Source of the DNA: Bin5 sp965200615
GTDB lineage: Bacteria > Chloroflexota > Anaerolineae > Caldilineales > Caldilineaceae
DNA: 64,000 nucleotides
Direction: 5' to 3'
NCBI GenBank assembly: GCA_965200615.1
Contig: OZ241377.1
Span: forward strand, 3,658,001 to 3,722,000
How positions within the stretch are numbered: position 1 is the first letter of the stretch; each line of letters opens with the position of its first letter. Positions 33,553 to 42,650 of the stretch are shown one piece after another. The notes beneath the pieces were generated by a model. It worked only from the letters and a program-made list of their open reading frames with translations. It made no database searches and had not been told where the DNA came from. The position numbers were made by a program, and so were the translations under genes.

Positions 33553-36522
33553 ATGGCTGAACGCAACCCTTTTCACGAAATTCTGGAAAACCTGGACGAA
33601 GACGACTGGGAGCAGATAGAAGAAGAATTGCTCCACGATGACAACGGTCCAGGTGGCCCGAGCACGCCGCGCCGCGGAGGGGGCAACGGCGGTCAAGGAG
33701 GCGGCGGACGTCTGTTGTGGTGGATGCTTGTGCCTTTTCTGGTCCTCATCCTGTTCAATACGGTTCTGGGATTCTACACTGACTGGCTGTGGTATGACAG
33801 CCTCAAACTGACTTCGGTTTTCTTCACTCGCATCGGAGCCTCTCTCGGTCTTTTCGCAGCGGGCGCGCTCGCCTTCTGGCTCGTCTTTGTCTTCAACGTC
33901 CTGCTGGTCCGTCGTCTGAACCCTCAGGGCCTGGATGGAACACCGCTTTTTGAAGCGGTTCAGGCTGTCGGCGTCCGCATAACACCTGTCGTCCTCCTGG
34001 TGGGCGCCTTCTTCGCATTTTTTATGGGAACCGGCGCCTCTTCGGCGTGGGAAGAGCTCCTCCTTTACTTCAATCAACAGCCGTTTGGGATGACAGACCC
34101 GATATTTGGCCGTGATGTCAGTTTTTTCCTCTTCACGCTGCCGATATGGCAGTTTCTGCGCGGCTGGCTGATGACGATGCTTGTCATCACTCTGATCGCA
34201 ACCGGGATCGCGAGCGGCATAGGCTGGCGGGGTTGGGGCGCTCCTGCCCCTGTCCGCGCCCATCTGAGCTGTCTGGGCGCTTTGATTTTGCTGTTGATCG
34301 CCTGGCAATACCGGCTGGACGCGTTGGAACTCGTGTATAGCTCACGCGGGGCTGTTTTTGGCGCAGGCTATACAGACGTAAACGCCCAGCTTCCCGCCTT
34401 CACGATTCTCGTCTTTGTCACCATTATCGCAGCAATACTGCTCCTGGTGAACGTGTTCCTGCAGCAGGCATGGCGGGCCATCGTTGTCGTCCTGGTGGGC
34501 TGGATCGCAATTTCCGCGCTGGCAGGCAACATTTACCCTAACCTGGTTCAGCGATTTCAGGTCAATCCCAACGAGTTTACGCGCGAACGGGAATACATTT
34601 CACACAACATAGACTTTACCCGGGCGGCTTTCGGTCTGGACCGGATCGTAGACGAAAACTTCGATGCCGAAAGTGAGTTGACCGGCGCCGAGCTTCTCGA
34701 CCAACCCGATACAATTCGTAATATCCGGCTGTGGGACTACCGGCCGCTACTCCAGACCTATAATCAGGTGCAGGCATTGCGGCAGCAGTATCAGTTCACC
34801 GACATCGACATCGATAGGTACGACGTCGAAGGTGAAAGGCGGCAACTCATGCTGTCGGCGCGGGAGTTGATTCCCGAACAGCTGGAACAGCCGGCGCAGA
34901 CTTGGGTCAACCGAAAACTGGTCTACACGCACGGCTACGGCGTCGCCGCTTCACCCGTGGCGGAGATCACGCCGGACGGACTGCCTACATTTGTGCTGCA
35001 GGACCTGCCGGTGCAGGGCATTCTGGACGTAAACCGCCCTCAGATCTACTTCGGCGAGCGCACGAACGAGTACGTGATCGTCAAGACGGAGACCGAGGAG
35101 TTTGACTACCCGCGCGGTGAAGGCGGCAATGTTTTCACGACCTTCGAGGGAGATACCGGCATCAGGATCGGCGGTTTCCTTCCCCGGCTGGCCTTTGCAA
35201 TCCAATTCGCCGACATCAACCTGTTCATCAGCCAGGAGCTGACCCCCGAAAGCCAGCTTCTGTGGAGACGCAATATCCTGCAGCGGACGCTGGAAGTGGC
35301 GCCCTTCCTGCGGTTTGATTCCGACCCGTATATTGTCGTCGGAGGCGACGGCAACCTTTACTGGTTCCTCGACGCCTATACCGTCAGCGGACGCTTTCCG
35401 TACAGCGAGCCGAGCCAGTTCGGGACCCGGACCGTTCAGCCGGGATTCAACTACATTCGCAATCCGGTCAAGATCATTATCGACGCCTATACCGGAGAGA
35501 TGGACTTCTATCTTGTAGAGCCGGATGAACCGATCGCCGCCGCGTATGCCCGTATCTTCCCAAGGCTCTTCACCCCCTTTGAGGAGATGCCGGAGGACCT
35601 CAACGCCCACATCCGCTATCCAAATGATCTGTTCAGCATCCAGGCGAGCGTATTCCGCACTTACCAGATGACCGAACCGACCGACTTCTACAACAGAGAA
35701 GACGTTTGGGCATGGCCGGAAGAGATCTTCGACAACCAGTCGCGGCCGATGGAGCCATACTATGTGTTGATGCAGCTGCCCGGCAGCGACGACCTGGATT
35801 TCATTCAGATTCTTCCCTTTACGCCGGCCAACCGTGAAAACATGATCTCCTGGCTGGCCGCCCAGAATGATCCGGAGAAGTATGGAGAGATGCTGGTATA
35901 TCGCTTCGGTAAAGACTCTCTCGTTTTCGGGCCCAAACAGATTGAGGCGCGTATCGACCAGGATCCGACGATCAGTTCACTTCTCAGCTTGTGGAACCAG
36001 CAGGGCAGTCAGGTCATACGGGGCAATCTACTGGTGATTCCGATTGGCGAAAGCCTGCTCTATGTCGAGCCTCTTTATCTGCAGGCAGCTACCGGCAAGA
36101 TTCCGGAGTTGAAGCGAGTCATACTCGCCACCTCAGACCGCGTCATCATGGCTGAAAATCTTGGCCTGGCTCTGGCTGAACTGTTCGGCCACGGCATCCT
36201 GGCTGACACAAAGCTGGCGGAGCTGGCGATTTCAGGAGACAGCGAACTGCCTGCCGAACTGCCGGCCGCAGCGCGGGAAGAGGTCGACGTCGACTTGGCG
36301 GCATCCTCGCTCGAAGAGTTGATCCTCGAGGCGAACAGCCGATACGCCAAAGCGCAGGAAGCCTTGATGTCAGGAGACTGGGCCGCCTATGGCGCTGAGT
36401 TGGAGGGCCTGGAGATTGTCCTGGAGCGCATGTTGGATTTGAGCGGCCTCGCACCGGAGCCCACACCGCAGCCACTGCCCTCGCCCACACCGGCGCCGGC
36501 CGCAGAGGACAGTTCAGGGTAG
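33553..36522 (+). CDS. UPF0182 family large membrane protein
   Basis: A 989-residue protein from the ATG at 33553, with AAGGA six bases upstream; the longer frame from 33460 covers the promoter region. After an acidic, Gly-rich N-terminal tail it has about seven membrane helices in residues 50-350 (for example LLWWMLVPFLVLILFNTVLGF), then a large extracytoplasmic domain with the family's conserved stretches such as ERTNEYVIVKTETEEFDYP and LPFTPANRENMISWLAAQ, and finally a Pro-rich tail (PEPTPQPLPSPTPAPA). UPF0182 proteins are widespread in actinobacteria, cyanobacteria and Chloroflexota; the function is unknown. The tail could span the cell wall. The length agrees with the family. Confidence 0.93.
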   Translation: MAERNPFHEILENLDEDDWEQIEEELLHDDNGPGGPSTPRRGGGNGGQGGGGRLLWWMLVPFLVLILFNTVLGFYTDWLWYDSLKLTSVFFTRIGASLGLFAAGALAFWLVFVFNVLLVRRLNPQGLDGTPLFEAVQAVGVRITPVVLLVGAFFAFFMGTGASSAWEELLLYFNQQPFGMTDPIFGRDVSFFLFTLPIWQFLRGWLMTMLVITLIATGIASGIGWRGWGAPAPVRAHLSCLGALILLLIAWQYRLDALELVYSSRGAVFGAGYTDVNAQLPAFTILVFVTIIAAILLLVNVFLQQAWRAIVVVLVGWIAISALAGNIYPNLVQRFQVNPNEFTREREYISHNIDFTRAAFGLDRIVDENFDAESELTGAELLDQPDTIRNIRLWDYRPLLQTYNQVQALRQQYQFTDIDIDRYDVEGERRQLMLSARELIPEQLEQPAQTWVNRKLVYTHGYGVAASPVAEITPDGLPTFVLQDLPVQGILDVNRPQIYFGERTNEYVIVKTETEEFDYPRGEGGNVFTTFEGDTGIRIGGFLPRLAFAIQFADINLFISQELTPESQLLWRRNILQRTLEVAPFLRFDSDPYIVVGGDGNLYWFLDAYTVSGRFPYSEPSQFGTRTVQPGFNYIRNPVKIIIDAYTGEMDFYLVEPDEPIAAAYARIFPRLFTPFEEMPEDLNAHIRYPNDLFSIQASVFRTYQMTEPTDFYNREDVWAWPEEIFDNQSRPMEPYYVLMQLPGSDDLDFIQILPFTPANRENMISWLAAQNDPEKYGEMLVYRFGKDSLVFGPKQIEARIDQDPTISSLLSLWNQQGSQVIRGNLLVIPIGESLLYVEPLYLQAATGKIPELKRVILATSDRVIMAENLGLALAELFGHGILADTKLAELAISGDSELPAELPAAAREEVDVDLAASSLEELILEANSRYAKAQEALMSGDWAAYGAELEGLEIVLERMLDLSGLAPEPTPQPLPSPTPAPAAEDSSG

Positions 36523-36630
36523 GGCGGCAGCTGTACGCCGACTCGTGGGTCTGGGTGGGTTATGCCAAGAGATGCCAGGAGCGTCTTACAGGTCAGCTGC
36601 CCGCAGCCGTAAATTACAGGAACTCCAGAA

Positions 36631-37164
36631 ATGACAGAAAAGCCTCCTTCACCTCCGCCAACCGTTCAGGAAGTCCTCGAAAGAATTGAAGGGGAGTGGG
36701 ACGCCTTGCAAAAGGTCTTGTCCGAACTGGATAGGGACCAAATGAACACCTCTGGCGAGAAAGGCTGGTCGACCAAGGACGAACTGGCCCATCTGGCAGC
36801 GTGGGCAAGGGGTCTGGCCGCCCTGGTAAGGAAACAGCGCCGATACCCGCCGATGGGATTGCCCGAGGACGCGGCCCCCAATACGGTTGGCATCGAACGC
36901 ATGAATCAGTTGATTTACGAGCGGAATCGGGACCTGCCGCTGGAAGAGGTGCTGGCGGAACTTCAAGCCGCGCACCATGACGCATTCGCCGCGGTCGCCG
37001 AACTTTCCGACGACGACCTGCTGCGTCCCTATGACGACTTCCAACCCCAGGACCGCCGCCCTGACGGTCACACACCAATTCTGTGGCGTATCGCCGGCAA
37101 CACGTATGGGCATTACGCCGAACACAGAGAAACAATCGAAAACTGTGGAGCAACGAATGAGTGA
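36631..37164 (+). CDS. DinB/DfsB (ClbS-like) four-helix-bundle protein
   Basis: A 177-residue protein with the helical layout of the DinB_2/DfsB family: helix 1 VLERIEGEWDALQKVLSEL, GWSTKDELAHLAAWARGLA with the family His, and the last helix GNTYGHYAEHRETIE with further His residues. Members include thiol-dependent transferases and ClbS, which protects against colibactin. The metal-binding His triad appears only partly visible (AHLAAW, YGHYAEH). The ATG has AGGAA nine bases upstream. Its stop overlaps the start of the epimerase gene by eight bases, so the two are co-translated. Confidence 0.75.
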   Translation: MTEKPPSPPPTVQEVLERIEGEWDALQKVLSELDRDQMNTSGEKGWSTKDELAHLAAWARGLAALVRKQRRYPPMGLPEDAAPNTVGIERMNQLIYERNRDLPLEEVLAELQAAHHDAFAAVAELSDDDLLRPYDDFQPQDRRPDGHTPILWRIAGNTYGHYAEHRETIENCGATNE

Positions 37165-38038
37165 GAAAAGAAAGGTTGTAATCACGGGCGCATCCGGATA
37201 CATCGCCAGTCTGCTGCTGCCCGCCTTTCGCCAGCGCTATGACCTGATCCTTCTGGACGTACGTACCGTTGACCGCGATGGCAATCAAGTGGAAGGCGTC
37301 CAGATCGCCGACCTGACACAACGCGACCGGGACAGCTACCGCCACTACTTCAGCGGCGCCGACGCCGTTGTCCACCTCGGCTTCACTCGCGCCGAAGACA
37401 AGTCGGATCCCATCCAGGATTTCTATGCCGAGCTGTCGAACGTGGAGATGGCCTTCCACGTCTACCAGGCGGCGCAGGAAGAGGGCGTCCGGCGTGTTGT
37501 CGTCGCCAGCTCCAACCATGCGGCGGACTACTATGAACCTCTGATCCTGGACAATAAGTGGGACGTTGTCACACCGGAAATGAGACCGTTTTCAGACAAC
37601 TTCTACGGCTGGGCCAAAGAGGCCTACGAACACCTGGGCTTCGTCTACGCCGTTGGCCGGATGCAGTTCCGCGGCGTTGACGTCGAGGACGAATCGCCCC
37701 AGCCCCTGGAGAATGTGCAGATCCGTATCGGCGGGCCAAGAGAGGATGATCTGGAGAGAATCGAACCTGGAAACCTGCGCCGCATGGTGCGCGGGTTGGG
37801 TGTCTACATCAGCCAGCGGGACCTGCAGCAGCTGTTCATCAAGAGCATCGAAACGGAAGATATCGGCGATGAACAGGGGGTGCCATTCCAGGTCTTCTAC
37901 GGTATCAGCGGAAACTCACAGGCCTTCTGGAGCATTGTCAACGCCCGTAAGGTAATCGGTTACGAGCCGAAGGACAACAGCGAGTACCGTTTCAGCGACC
38001 AGATTCACCGTCATATCCAGGCCGCGAAAGAGGCTTAG
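37157..38038 (+). CDS. NAD-dependent epimerase/dehydratase family protein (extended SDR)
   Basis: A 293-residue protein from the ATG overlapping the DfsB-like stop. The nucleotide-binding loop is ITGASGYIAS, the acid at the end of strand 2 is LLDVRTV, the serine element is VVVASSNHAADYY and the active site is FYGWAKEAYE (Tyr and Lys). The VVHLGF strand and SSNHA motif resemble uronate dehydrogenases and related sugar enzymes, which oxidise galacturonate or glucuronate; a mannonate dehydratase occurs elsewhere in the window. A stretch with several acidic pairs (residues 175-205) is longer than in Udh. The exact substrate is uncertain. Confidence 0.8.
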   Translation: MSEKRKVVITGASGYIASLLLPAFRQRYDLILLDVRTVDRDGNQVEGVQIADLTQRDRDSYRHYFSGADAVVHLGFTRAEDKSDPIQDFYAELSNVEMAFHVYQAAQEEGVRRVVVASSNHAADYYEPLILDNKWDVVTPEMRPFSDNFYGWAKEAYEHLGFVYAVGRMQFRGVDVEDESPQPLENVQIRIGGPREDDLERIEPGNLRRMVRGLGVYISQRDLQQLFIKSIETEDIGDEQGVPFQVFYGISGNSQAFWSIVNARKVIGYEPKDNSEYRFSDQIHRHIQAAKEA

Positions 38039-38074
38039 CGGGGTCCTCGATCCGCCCCGGCGATCCCGTCGGGC

Positions 38075-40441
38075 CTAAGGATGCAGCACCCCAATGGATT
38101 CAGTTTCGTCAGATCCGCTGTCTGCTTCGAAACCGAGGAAGTGATACCTGCCTTCCAACCACTCCACCAGCTGGTCGCAGTAGTGGTGGGAACCGGGATG
38201 CCCGGACTGGCCTTGGGACTCGACGGCCCACATACCCTCTTCGCCCAGATCGCTGATCAGCCTGTAGTTGGCCCCCATCAGGGCCCCCCAGTTCGGGTCG
38301 AACCCCGTATTGCAGACGGTCACTCCGTTGCCGCCTACCGGCAGACCGCCCCGGTCGAGCAGCGCGCCCAAATCGCCCCGCGCAGAGAGCACGTGTCGCA
38401 GCTGGATCCTGTGGAGGTTGCCCCACGCCCACGCCGTCATGTCAGTTCCCAGTCGATCGCCGATCTCTGTCAGCGCGTCGCGAAGAGCGTGAACCATTGC
38501 CGCTTCTCGATTTTTGCCGGCGAACCAGCCCGCCCTGTCCTCGTGGATCAACGCCCCGGCCAGTCCCCCAATCGTACCGGACAACGCGTCTGCGAGTTCC
38601 TCTTCAAACCTTTCCGACGCAACCCTGCGGCACCACCGGTTGAAAAAGAGTTCGAAAATCGAAGCTGCGACGGAATCAGGGGTCATATTATGGTCCCAAT
38701 CCTGCAAATAGCGGGCAGCTTCCAGGACGCGCTCGTCTCCACTTTGCAGCAGTACGGGTAGCAGACCGGGCAGGGCTTCACCGGCGCGCAGCGTGCGTGT
38801 GTCCTGCTGCATCTCCGCGAAAGATTCCTTGGAGAAAGTTTCACCTTCTTCGATCATCTGGCGGATCCGGCGCGCCCTGTGGCCGCTCGCCCACGTCCCT
38901 GACAGCGGATAGGGGAAGTCTTCCGGGGCAACCCGGTTGTTTGCGGTGGCGATCCATCCCCTGTCCGGGTCCTCGAGGCGGGGCATCTGCTCAAACGGAA
39001 TCAGGCCCCGCCACTGGTGGGCAGGGTCCCAGCCGGGCCGATATCCCCTCTCCCAGATCTCTCTCACCGGAATGCCGCCGACCGCCTGGTACCCGATATG
39101 TCCCTCCTTGTCGGCGATCACCAGGCTCCACGTTGGAACGCGCCAGTCGCGTGTCGCTTCTCGCAGTTCAGAGACACTGCGGGCGCGGTCGATCCCGAGC
39201 AGGGACGTGAGCCAGCCGCAGTAGGAATGGCCCAGCCAGCGCAGCGATACCGGACCGGTACCGACCGCCTCCGCGGGCAGGATATCGTCGACAATGGGAC
39301 CATTGCGGGAGAATCGGACCGACAGTTGTAACGGGTCTGCGCCTCGCACGTGGACCGTCTCTTCCAGCGTGCGCTCCGGCTCCCATGTACCGTCATAGAG
39401 GAAACAACCGGGCTGACGCGGATCCGTCCGCTCCTGGTAGAGATCCCGTTGGGAGCAGATATTATTGGTTATCCCCCAGGCAACGTTGCGGGTCCGCCCA
39501 AACATGACCGCGGGCATTCCCGTGTAGGCCATGCCGGCGACGTCAAATGAGCTGCCTTTCAGCTGCACTTCGTACCAGCAAGAGACGGCAGAGAATGCAA
39601 TGTGCGGGTCGCTTGCCACCATCGGCAGTCCCGACCTCGTGCGGGTACCGCTCACCACCCAGTTGTTGCTGCCCTCCCCCTCCTGCGGATCGCCCACAGT
39701 GGTGCCGACCTGGGACAGGTCCCCGGCCGTGGAAGGGTAGACGCCTGCCGGGATGATGCTCTCCCCGTCCGCTTCTCCGGTGAGAAATGCCCTGTAAAGC
39801 GTCTCGTCACCGAGTGCCCGTTTCGCCAGTTCAGGGCCGACGATCACGGGAAAGCGGACCGTCAGGTAATAGCGAAACTCGGCGGCGATTACCAGGCAGT
39901 CCACGGGCTGCCACGGCTCCGGCCCATAGTCGAGAAGAGCGAATTCGATGGGGAGATTGTCGCTGGACAGATCAATCGACGCGTTGACGCCGTCGCTGAA
40001 CCTTTCCAGCAGGGCGCGGGTCTCGGCAGGCGTGGACTCCCACTCGGAGGCCGCGATCCGGTTGAGACCGACTGTGCGCGCAACTTTATCCAGTTGAATC
40101 CCTTCTTCGCCGAGGATTTCTGACAGCCGCCCGTGACCCCTGCGGCGAAGATAGTCCAGTTGAAAGAGCCGGTCCTGCGCCATGGCAAATCCAAAGGCAA
40201 AAAAGAGGTCTCCGTCATTTTCGGCGTGGATCCGCGGTACGCCCCATCGATTGCGCACGACGCGCGCTTCAGCGCTCACTTCCGATTGCAAGCGCACATC
40301 AGGATCAGGCGTCCTGCGCCTGATTTCGGCATTCCACAGCCGGTCGAATTCCTTTCGCGTTATGCCGGTTGCGCGACAGAGTGATCCGATCGACTGACCG
40401 GATCCCAGGCTCTTCAGCAGGTCGACAGGCAGTGAATCCAT
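38075..40441 (-). CDS. Penicillin acylase family (Ntn hydrolase) protein without signal peptide
   Basis: A 788-residue protein of the penicillin G acylase / acyl-homoserine-lactone acylase family. The alpha-region motif is RVVRNRWGVPRIHAENDGDLFFAFGFAMAQDRLFQ (given here as the family pattern, residues 60-95). The nucleophile is Ser258 in EGEGSNNWVV, where autocleavage would release a beta chain with an N-terminal serine; SDPHIAF and the later AWGITNN agree. No signal peptide is present; instead the first 45 residues form two short helices (SIGSLCRATGITRKEFDRLW) that look like a helix-turn-helix. Most relatives are periplasmic, so a cytosolic location would be unusual. The substrate is unknown. 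Confidence 0.88.
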   Translation of the reverse strand: MDSLPVDLLKSLGSGQSIGSLCRATGITRKEFDRLWNAEIRRRTPDPDVRLQSEVSAEARVVRNRWGVPRIHAENDGDLFFAFGFAMAQDRLFQLDYLRRRGHGRLSEILGEEGIQLDKVARTVGLNRIAASEWESTPAETRALLERFSDGVNASIDLSSDNLPIEFALLDYGPEPWQPVDCLVIAAEFRYYLTVRFPVIVGPELAKRALGDETLYRAFLTGEADGESIIPAGVYPSTAGDLSQVGTTVGDPQEGEGSNNWVVSGTRTRSGLPMVASDPHIAFSAVSCWYEVQLKGSSFDVAGMAYTGMPAVMFGRTRNVAWGITNNICSQRDLYQERTDPRQPGCFLYDGTWEPERTLEETVHVRGADPLQLSVRFSRNGPIVDDILPAEAVGTGPVSLRWLGHSYCGWLTSLLGIDRARSVSELREATRDWRVPTWSLVIADKEGHIGYQAVGGIPVREIWERGYRPGWDPAHQWRGLIPFEQMPRLEDPDRGWIATANNRVAPEDFPYPLSGTWASGHRARRIRQMIEEGETFSKESFAEMQQDTRTLRAGEALPGLLPVLLQSGDERVLEAARYLQDWDHNMTPDSVAASIFELFFNRWCRRVASERFEEELADALSGTIGGLAGALIHEDRAGWFAGKNREAAMVHALRDALTEIGDRLGTDMTAWAWGNLHRIQLRHVLSARGDLGALLDRGGLPVGGNGVTVCNTGFDPNWGALMGANYRLISDLGEEGMWAVESQGQSGHPGSHHYCDQLVEWLEGRYHFLGFEADSGSDETESIGVLHP

Positions 40442-40543
40442 GCGAAAGTCCTCCTGGCCTATGCGAGGATAGGATTAGAGTTGGAGCAGTTGGAGAGGCC
40501 AGTTGGGCACCCGGCCGCGATCTGAAGTTCGCCGAAAAGCAGA

Positions 40544-40563
40544 GAACCTCCGCATGGAGGTTC
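40544..40563 (-). terminator. Rho-independent terminator of the tRNA cluster
   Basis: On the minus strand GAACCTCC and GGAGGTTC form an 8-bp stem around a 4-base loop, followed by TCTGCTTTT. It lies 17 bases after the tRNA-Arg gene. Confidence 0.6.
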
Positions 40564-40579
40564 CGGCTGCCGGTCTGTG

Positions 40580-40653
40580 CGCGCCAGGCAGGACTCGAAC
40601 CTGCGACCTTCGCCTCCGCAGGGCGACGCTCTAATCCACTGAGCTACTGGCGC
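40580..40653 (-). tRNA. tRNA-Arg (anticodon GCG)
   Basis: A 74-base cloverleaf: acceptor GCGCCAG/CTGGCGC, D-arm with A20 in the GGA of the loop (an arginine identity base), anticodon stem TCGCC/GGCGA around CTGCGGA, T-arm GCAGG/CCTGC, discriminator G. Position 33 is T, so the anticodon is GCG, reading CGC. CCA is not encoded. Most bacteria use ACG (inosine) for this box, so this form is unusual. Confidence 0.85.
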
Positions 40654-40656
40654 TTA

Positions 40657-40750
<94 letters not shown>

Positions 40751-40772
40751 ATATAAAGGTTCTCGGCTGGGC

Positions 40773-40863
<91 letters not shown>

Positions 40864-40894
40864 AGGCCAGGACTTACCAGCCATCAACCGGCAC

Positions 40895-40924
40895 AGTATA
40901 GACCGATTGCGGAAGACCTGTCAA
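40895..40924 (-). promoter_or_regulatory. Consensus sigma70 promoter of the tRNA cluster
   Basis: On the minus strand a perfect TTGACA (40924-40919) is followed after 18 bases by TATACT (40900-40895), about 30 bases before tRNA-Ser(TGA). The tRNAs can therefore be made independently of the T-box-controlled serS transcript. Confidence 0.75.
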
Positions 40925-40940
40925 ATGAAGCGGGATTCCC

Positions 40941-42221
40941 TCAGCCGATTTCCATCTCGTCTCCCAAGTAGGGCCGCAGCACCTCCGGCAGTTTCACGCT
41001 GCCGTCCGAACGCTGATTGTTCTCTAGGAGGGCGATGATGACACGCGGCAAGGCAAGTCCCGAGCCATTGAGCGTGTAGACATACTCCGGTCGCGCGCCC
41101 TCGCGCGGACGGTAGCGAATGTTCGCGCGCCTGGCCTGAAAGTCTCTGAAAAGAGAGCAGGAGCTGACTTCCAGCCACTCCTGGCAGCCCGCCGCCCAGA
41201 CCTCCAGGTCATACTTGATGGCGGCGACGAACGAGAGATCGCCGGTAGCGATGGCAACTCGACGGTAGGGCAACTCAAGCCTCTCCAGGAGCACCTCCGC
41301 CGACCTTGTCAGCGACTCCAACTCGTCGCGCCCAGTCGCGGGTTCAACGAACTTGACCATCTCCACTTTCTGGAACTGATGCACGCGCTTGATGCCGCGC
41401 ACGTCCTTGCCCGCAGACACCTTCTCACGCCTGAAACAGGGTGTGCTGGCGACGTAATAGAGTGGCAACGCGCCAGAATCCAGGATCTCGTCCCTGTGCA
41501 TGTTTGTGACCGAAACTTCAGCCGTAGGGATGAACCAATAGTCCTCTTCCGCGTCCCGGTACAGGTTGTCGCCGAATTTGGGCAGGTTGCCTGTCCCCTC
41601 CATGGCGTGTCCCCGCACCATCATAGGCGGGTAGAGCTCGGTGAACCCGTGCTCCCGAATGTGTACGTCCAGAAACCAATTGGACAAAATGCGCTGCAGA
41701 CGCGCGCCCGCCCCTTTGAGAAAGTAGAAGCGGCTGCCGGCAGTGGCAACACCCCGTTCAAAATCGATGATGCCCAGTTCAGGACCCATATCCCAGTGGG
41801 CCTGCGGTTCAAAATCGAATTCAGGTAGCTCTCCCCACTGGGAGACAACGACATTTCCCTCCTCGTCGGGCGCCACAGGGACGTCCTTTTCAGGTGGATT
41901 GGGAATGCGCATCATCGCGTCAAGGTAGGAGGCCTCGACGCGACGCAGATCGTAGTCGATCTGCGCAATTTCAGCGCCGATCCGGCCCATTCTCTCCTTC
42001 AGCGCGCTGGCCTCGGAAGTTTTCTTTTCCCGAAAGAGGACGCCGATCTGCCTGGAACCGGTGTTGCGTTCCTCACGCAGTTTCTCCCCCTGCTGCAGCA
42101 GTTCGCGCCGCTTTTCGTCCAATTCCAACGCCTGTGCCCAGGGCGCGTCGAGGTCGTTCAGCTTAACCATCGCTTCCGCCAGCGCTTCCCGGTTTTCCCT
42201 CATCCAACGAATGTCCAGCAT
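40941..42221 (-). CDS. serS: Seryl-tRNA synthetase
   Basis: A 426-residue class II synthetase charging tRNA-Ser (and tRNA-Sec where present). The N-terminal long coiled-coil arm (about 1-105, rich in Glu/Leu/Arg) binds the long variable arm of tRNA-Ser. Catalytic motif 2 is seen in ASTPCFRREKVSAGKDVRG with the tRNA acceptor-contacting RVHQFQKVEMV, and motif 3 as LNGSGLALPRVIIALLENN. The length is normal. The gene is preceded by a T-box leader and followed by two tRNA-Ser genes, so the serine-charging functions are grouped; expression is expected to rise when tRNA-Ser is uncharged. Confidence 0.96.
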   Translation of the reverse strand: MLDIRWMRENREALAEAMVKLNDLDAPWAQALELDEKRRELLQQGEKLREERNTGSRQIGVLFREKKTSEASALKERMGRIGAEIAQIDYDLRRVEASYLDAMMRIPNPPEKDVPVAPDEEGNVVVSQWGELPEFDFEPQAHWDMGPELGIIDFERGVATAGSRFYFLKGAGARLQRILSNWFLDVHIREHGFTELYPPMMVRGHAMEGTGNLPKFGDNLYRDAEEDYWFIPTAEVSVTNMHRDEILDSGALPLYYVASTPCFRREKVSAGKDVRGIKRVHQFQKVEMVKFVEPATGRDELESLTRSAEVLLERLELPYRRVAIATGDLSFVAAIKYDLEVWAAGCQEWLEVSSCSLFRDFQARRANIRYRPREGARPEYVYTLNGSGLALPRVIIALLENNQRSDGSVKLPEVLRPYLGDEMEIG

Positions 42222-42269
42222 CTCTCGCTCCTGCCAAGTGAACTACCTGATAGAGTTTTTCGCCCGCCT

Positions 42270-42509
42270 CCAAAACAAGAAATCCCCTCGTCTATTCAGG
42301 ACGAGAGGACCCGTGGTACCACCTGAGTTCGCAGAAAACAGCATCTGCCTCTGGCGCCGATAACGGGGCGGAACCGTCCGGCCATTTGACGCCGGATGCT
42401 CTTGGGGCGCTATACCGATCGGCGCCTGTTGCCTCGCAGCAGCCGGCAACTCTCTGGAAGGTCGATCGAACGGTCCATTTCCCCAGTCACAGCAATGACA
42501 ACTGAATTG
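42270..42509 (-). promoter_or_regulatory. T-box riboswitch (serine) in the serS leader
   Basis: The minus-strand leader carries the T-box sequence AGGTGGTACCACGGG (42324-42310), the Stem I AGAGAG-type element (CCAGAGAGTTGCC), and a terminator hairpin at 42309-42283. The likely specifier is AGC at 42411-42409, in a loop closed by GGGG/CCCC and followed by a purine, which codes for serine and matches tRNA-Ser(GCT) encoded downstream. Uncharged tRNA-Ser would pair with the specifier and the TGGT bulge, forming the antiterminator. The variable bulge base is U, which would make a wobble pair with discriminator G73 rather than the usual C-G pair. Confidence 0.85.
42283..42309 (-). terminator. Attenuator terminator of the serS T-box
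   Basis: On the minus strand TCCTCTCGTC and GACGAGGGGA pair (one G-U) around CTGAATA, followed by TTTCTTGTTTTG. The left arm overlaps the region downstream of the T-box sequence, so it competes with the antiterminator. Confidence 0.8.
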
Positions 42510-42515
42510 CAGGCG

Positions 42516-42544
42516 AGCGTATCACATAGCATACGCCCTGTCAA
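42516..42544 (-). promoter_or_regulatory. Consensus promoter of the serS T-box transcript
   Basis: TTGACA (42544-42539), 17 bases, then TGA-TACGCT with the hexamer at 42521-42516 on the minus strand. Transcription should start near 42509, giving a leader of about 290 bases. Confidence 0.65.
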
Positions 42545-42650
42545 AAATGAGAGACTCGCTTTCGGGCCGCACGTGGTCGCAGGCGCCGATTTGTCGGTCG
42601 ACCGCAAGCGGCCTCCGCACTCTAAATTTTGATACGGGAGCGTGTGCCAC

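Noticed and set aside
38039..38074. Possible terminator between the epimerase and penicillin-acylase genes
   Set aside because: Overlapping GC-rich stems with a mismatch exist, but no T-tract follows; not enough to call.
42530..42650. Possible frameshifted continuation of the Ppk1-like gene
   Set aside because: I read the minus strand beyond the stop in other frames and saw no C1-domain motifs; the stretch is the serS promoter region.
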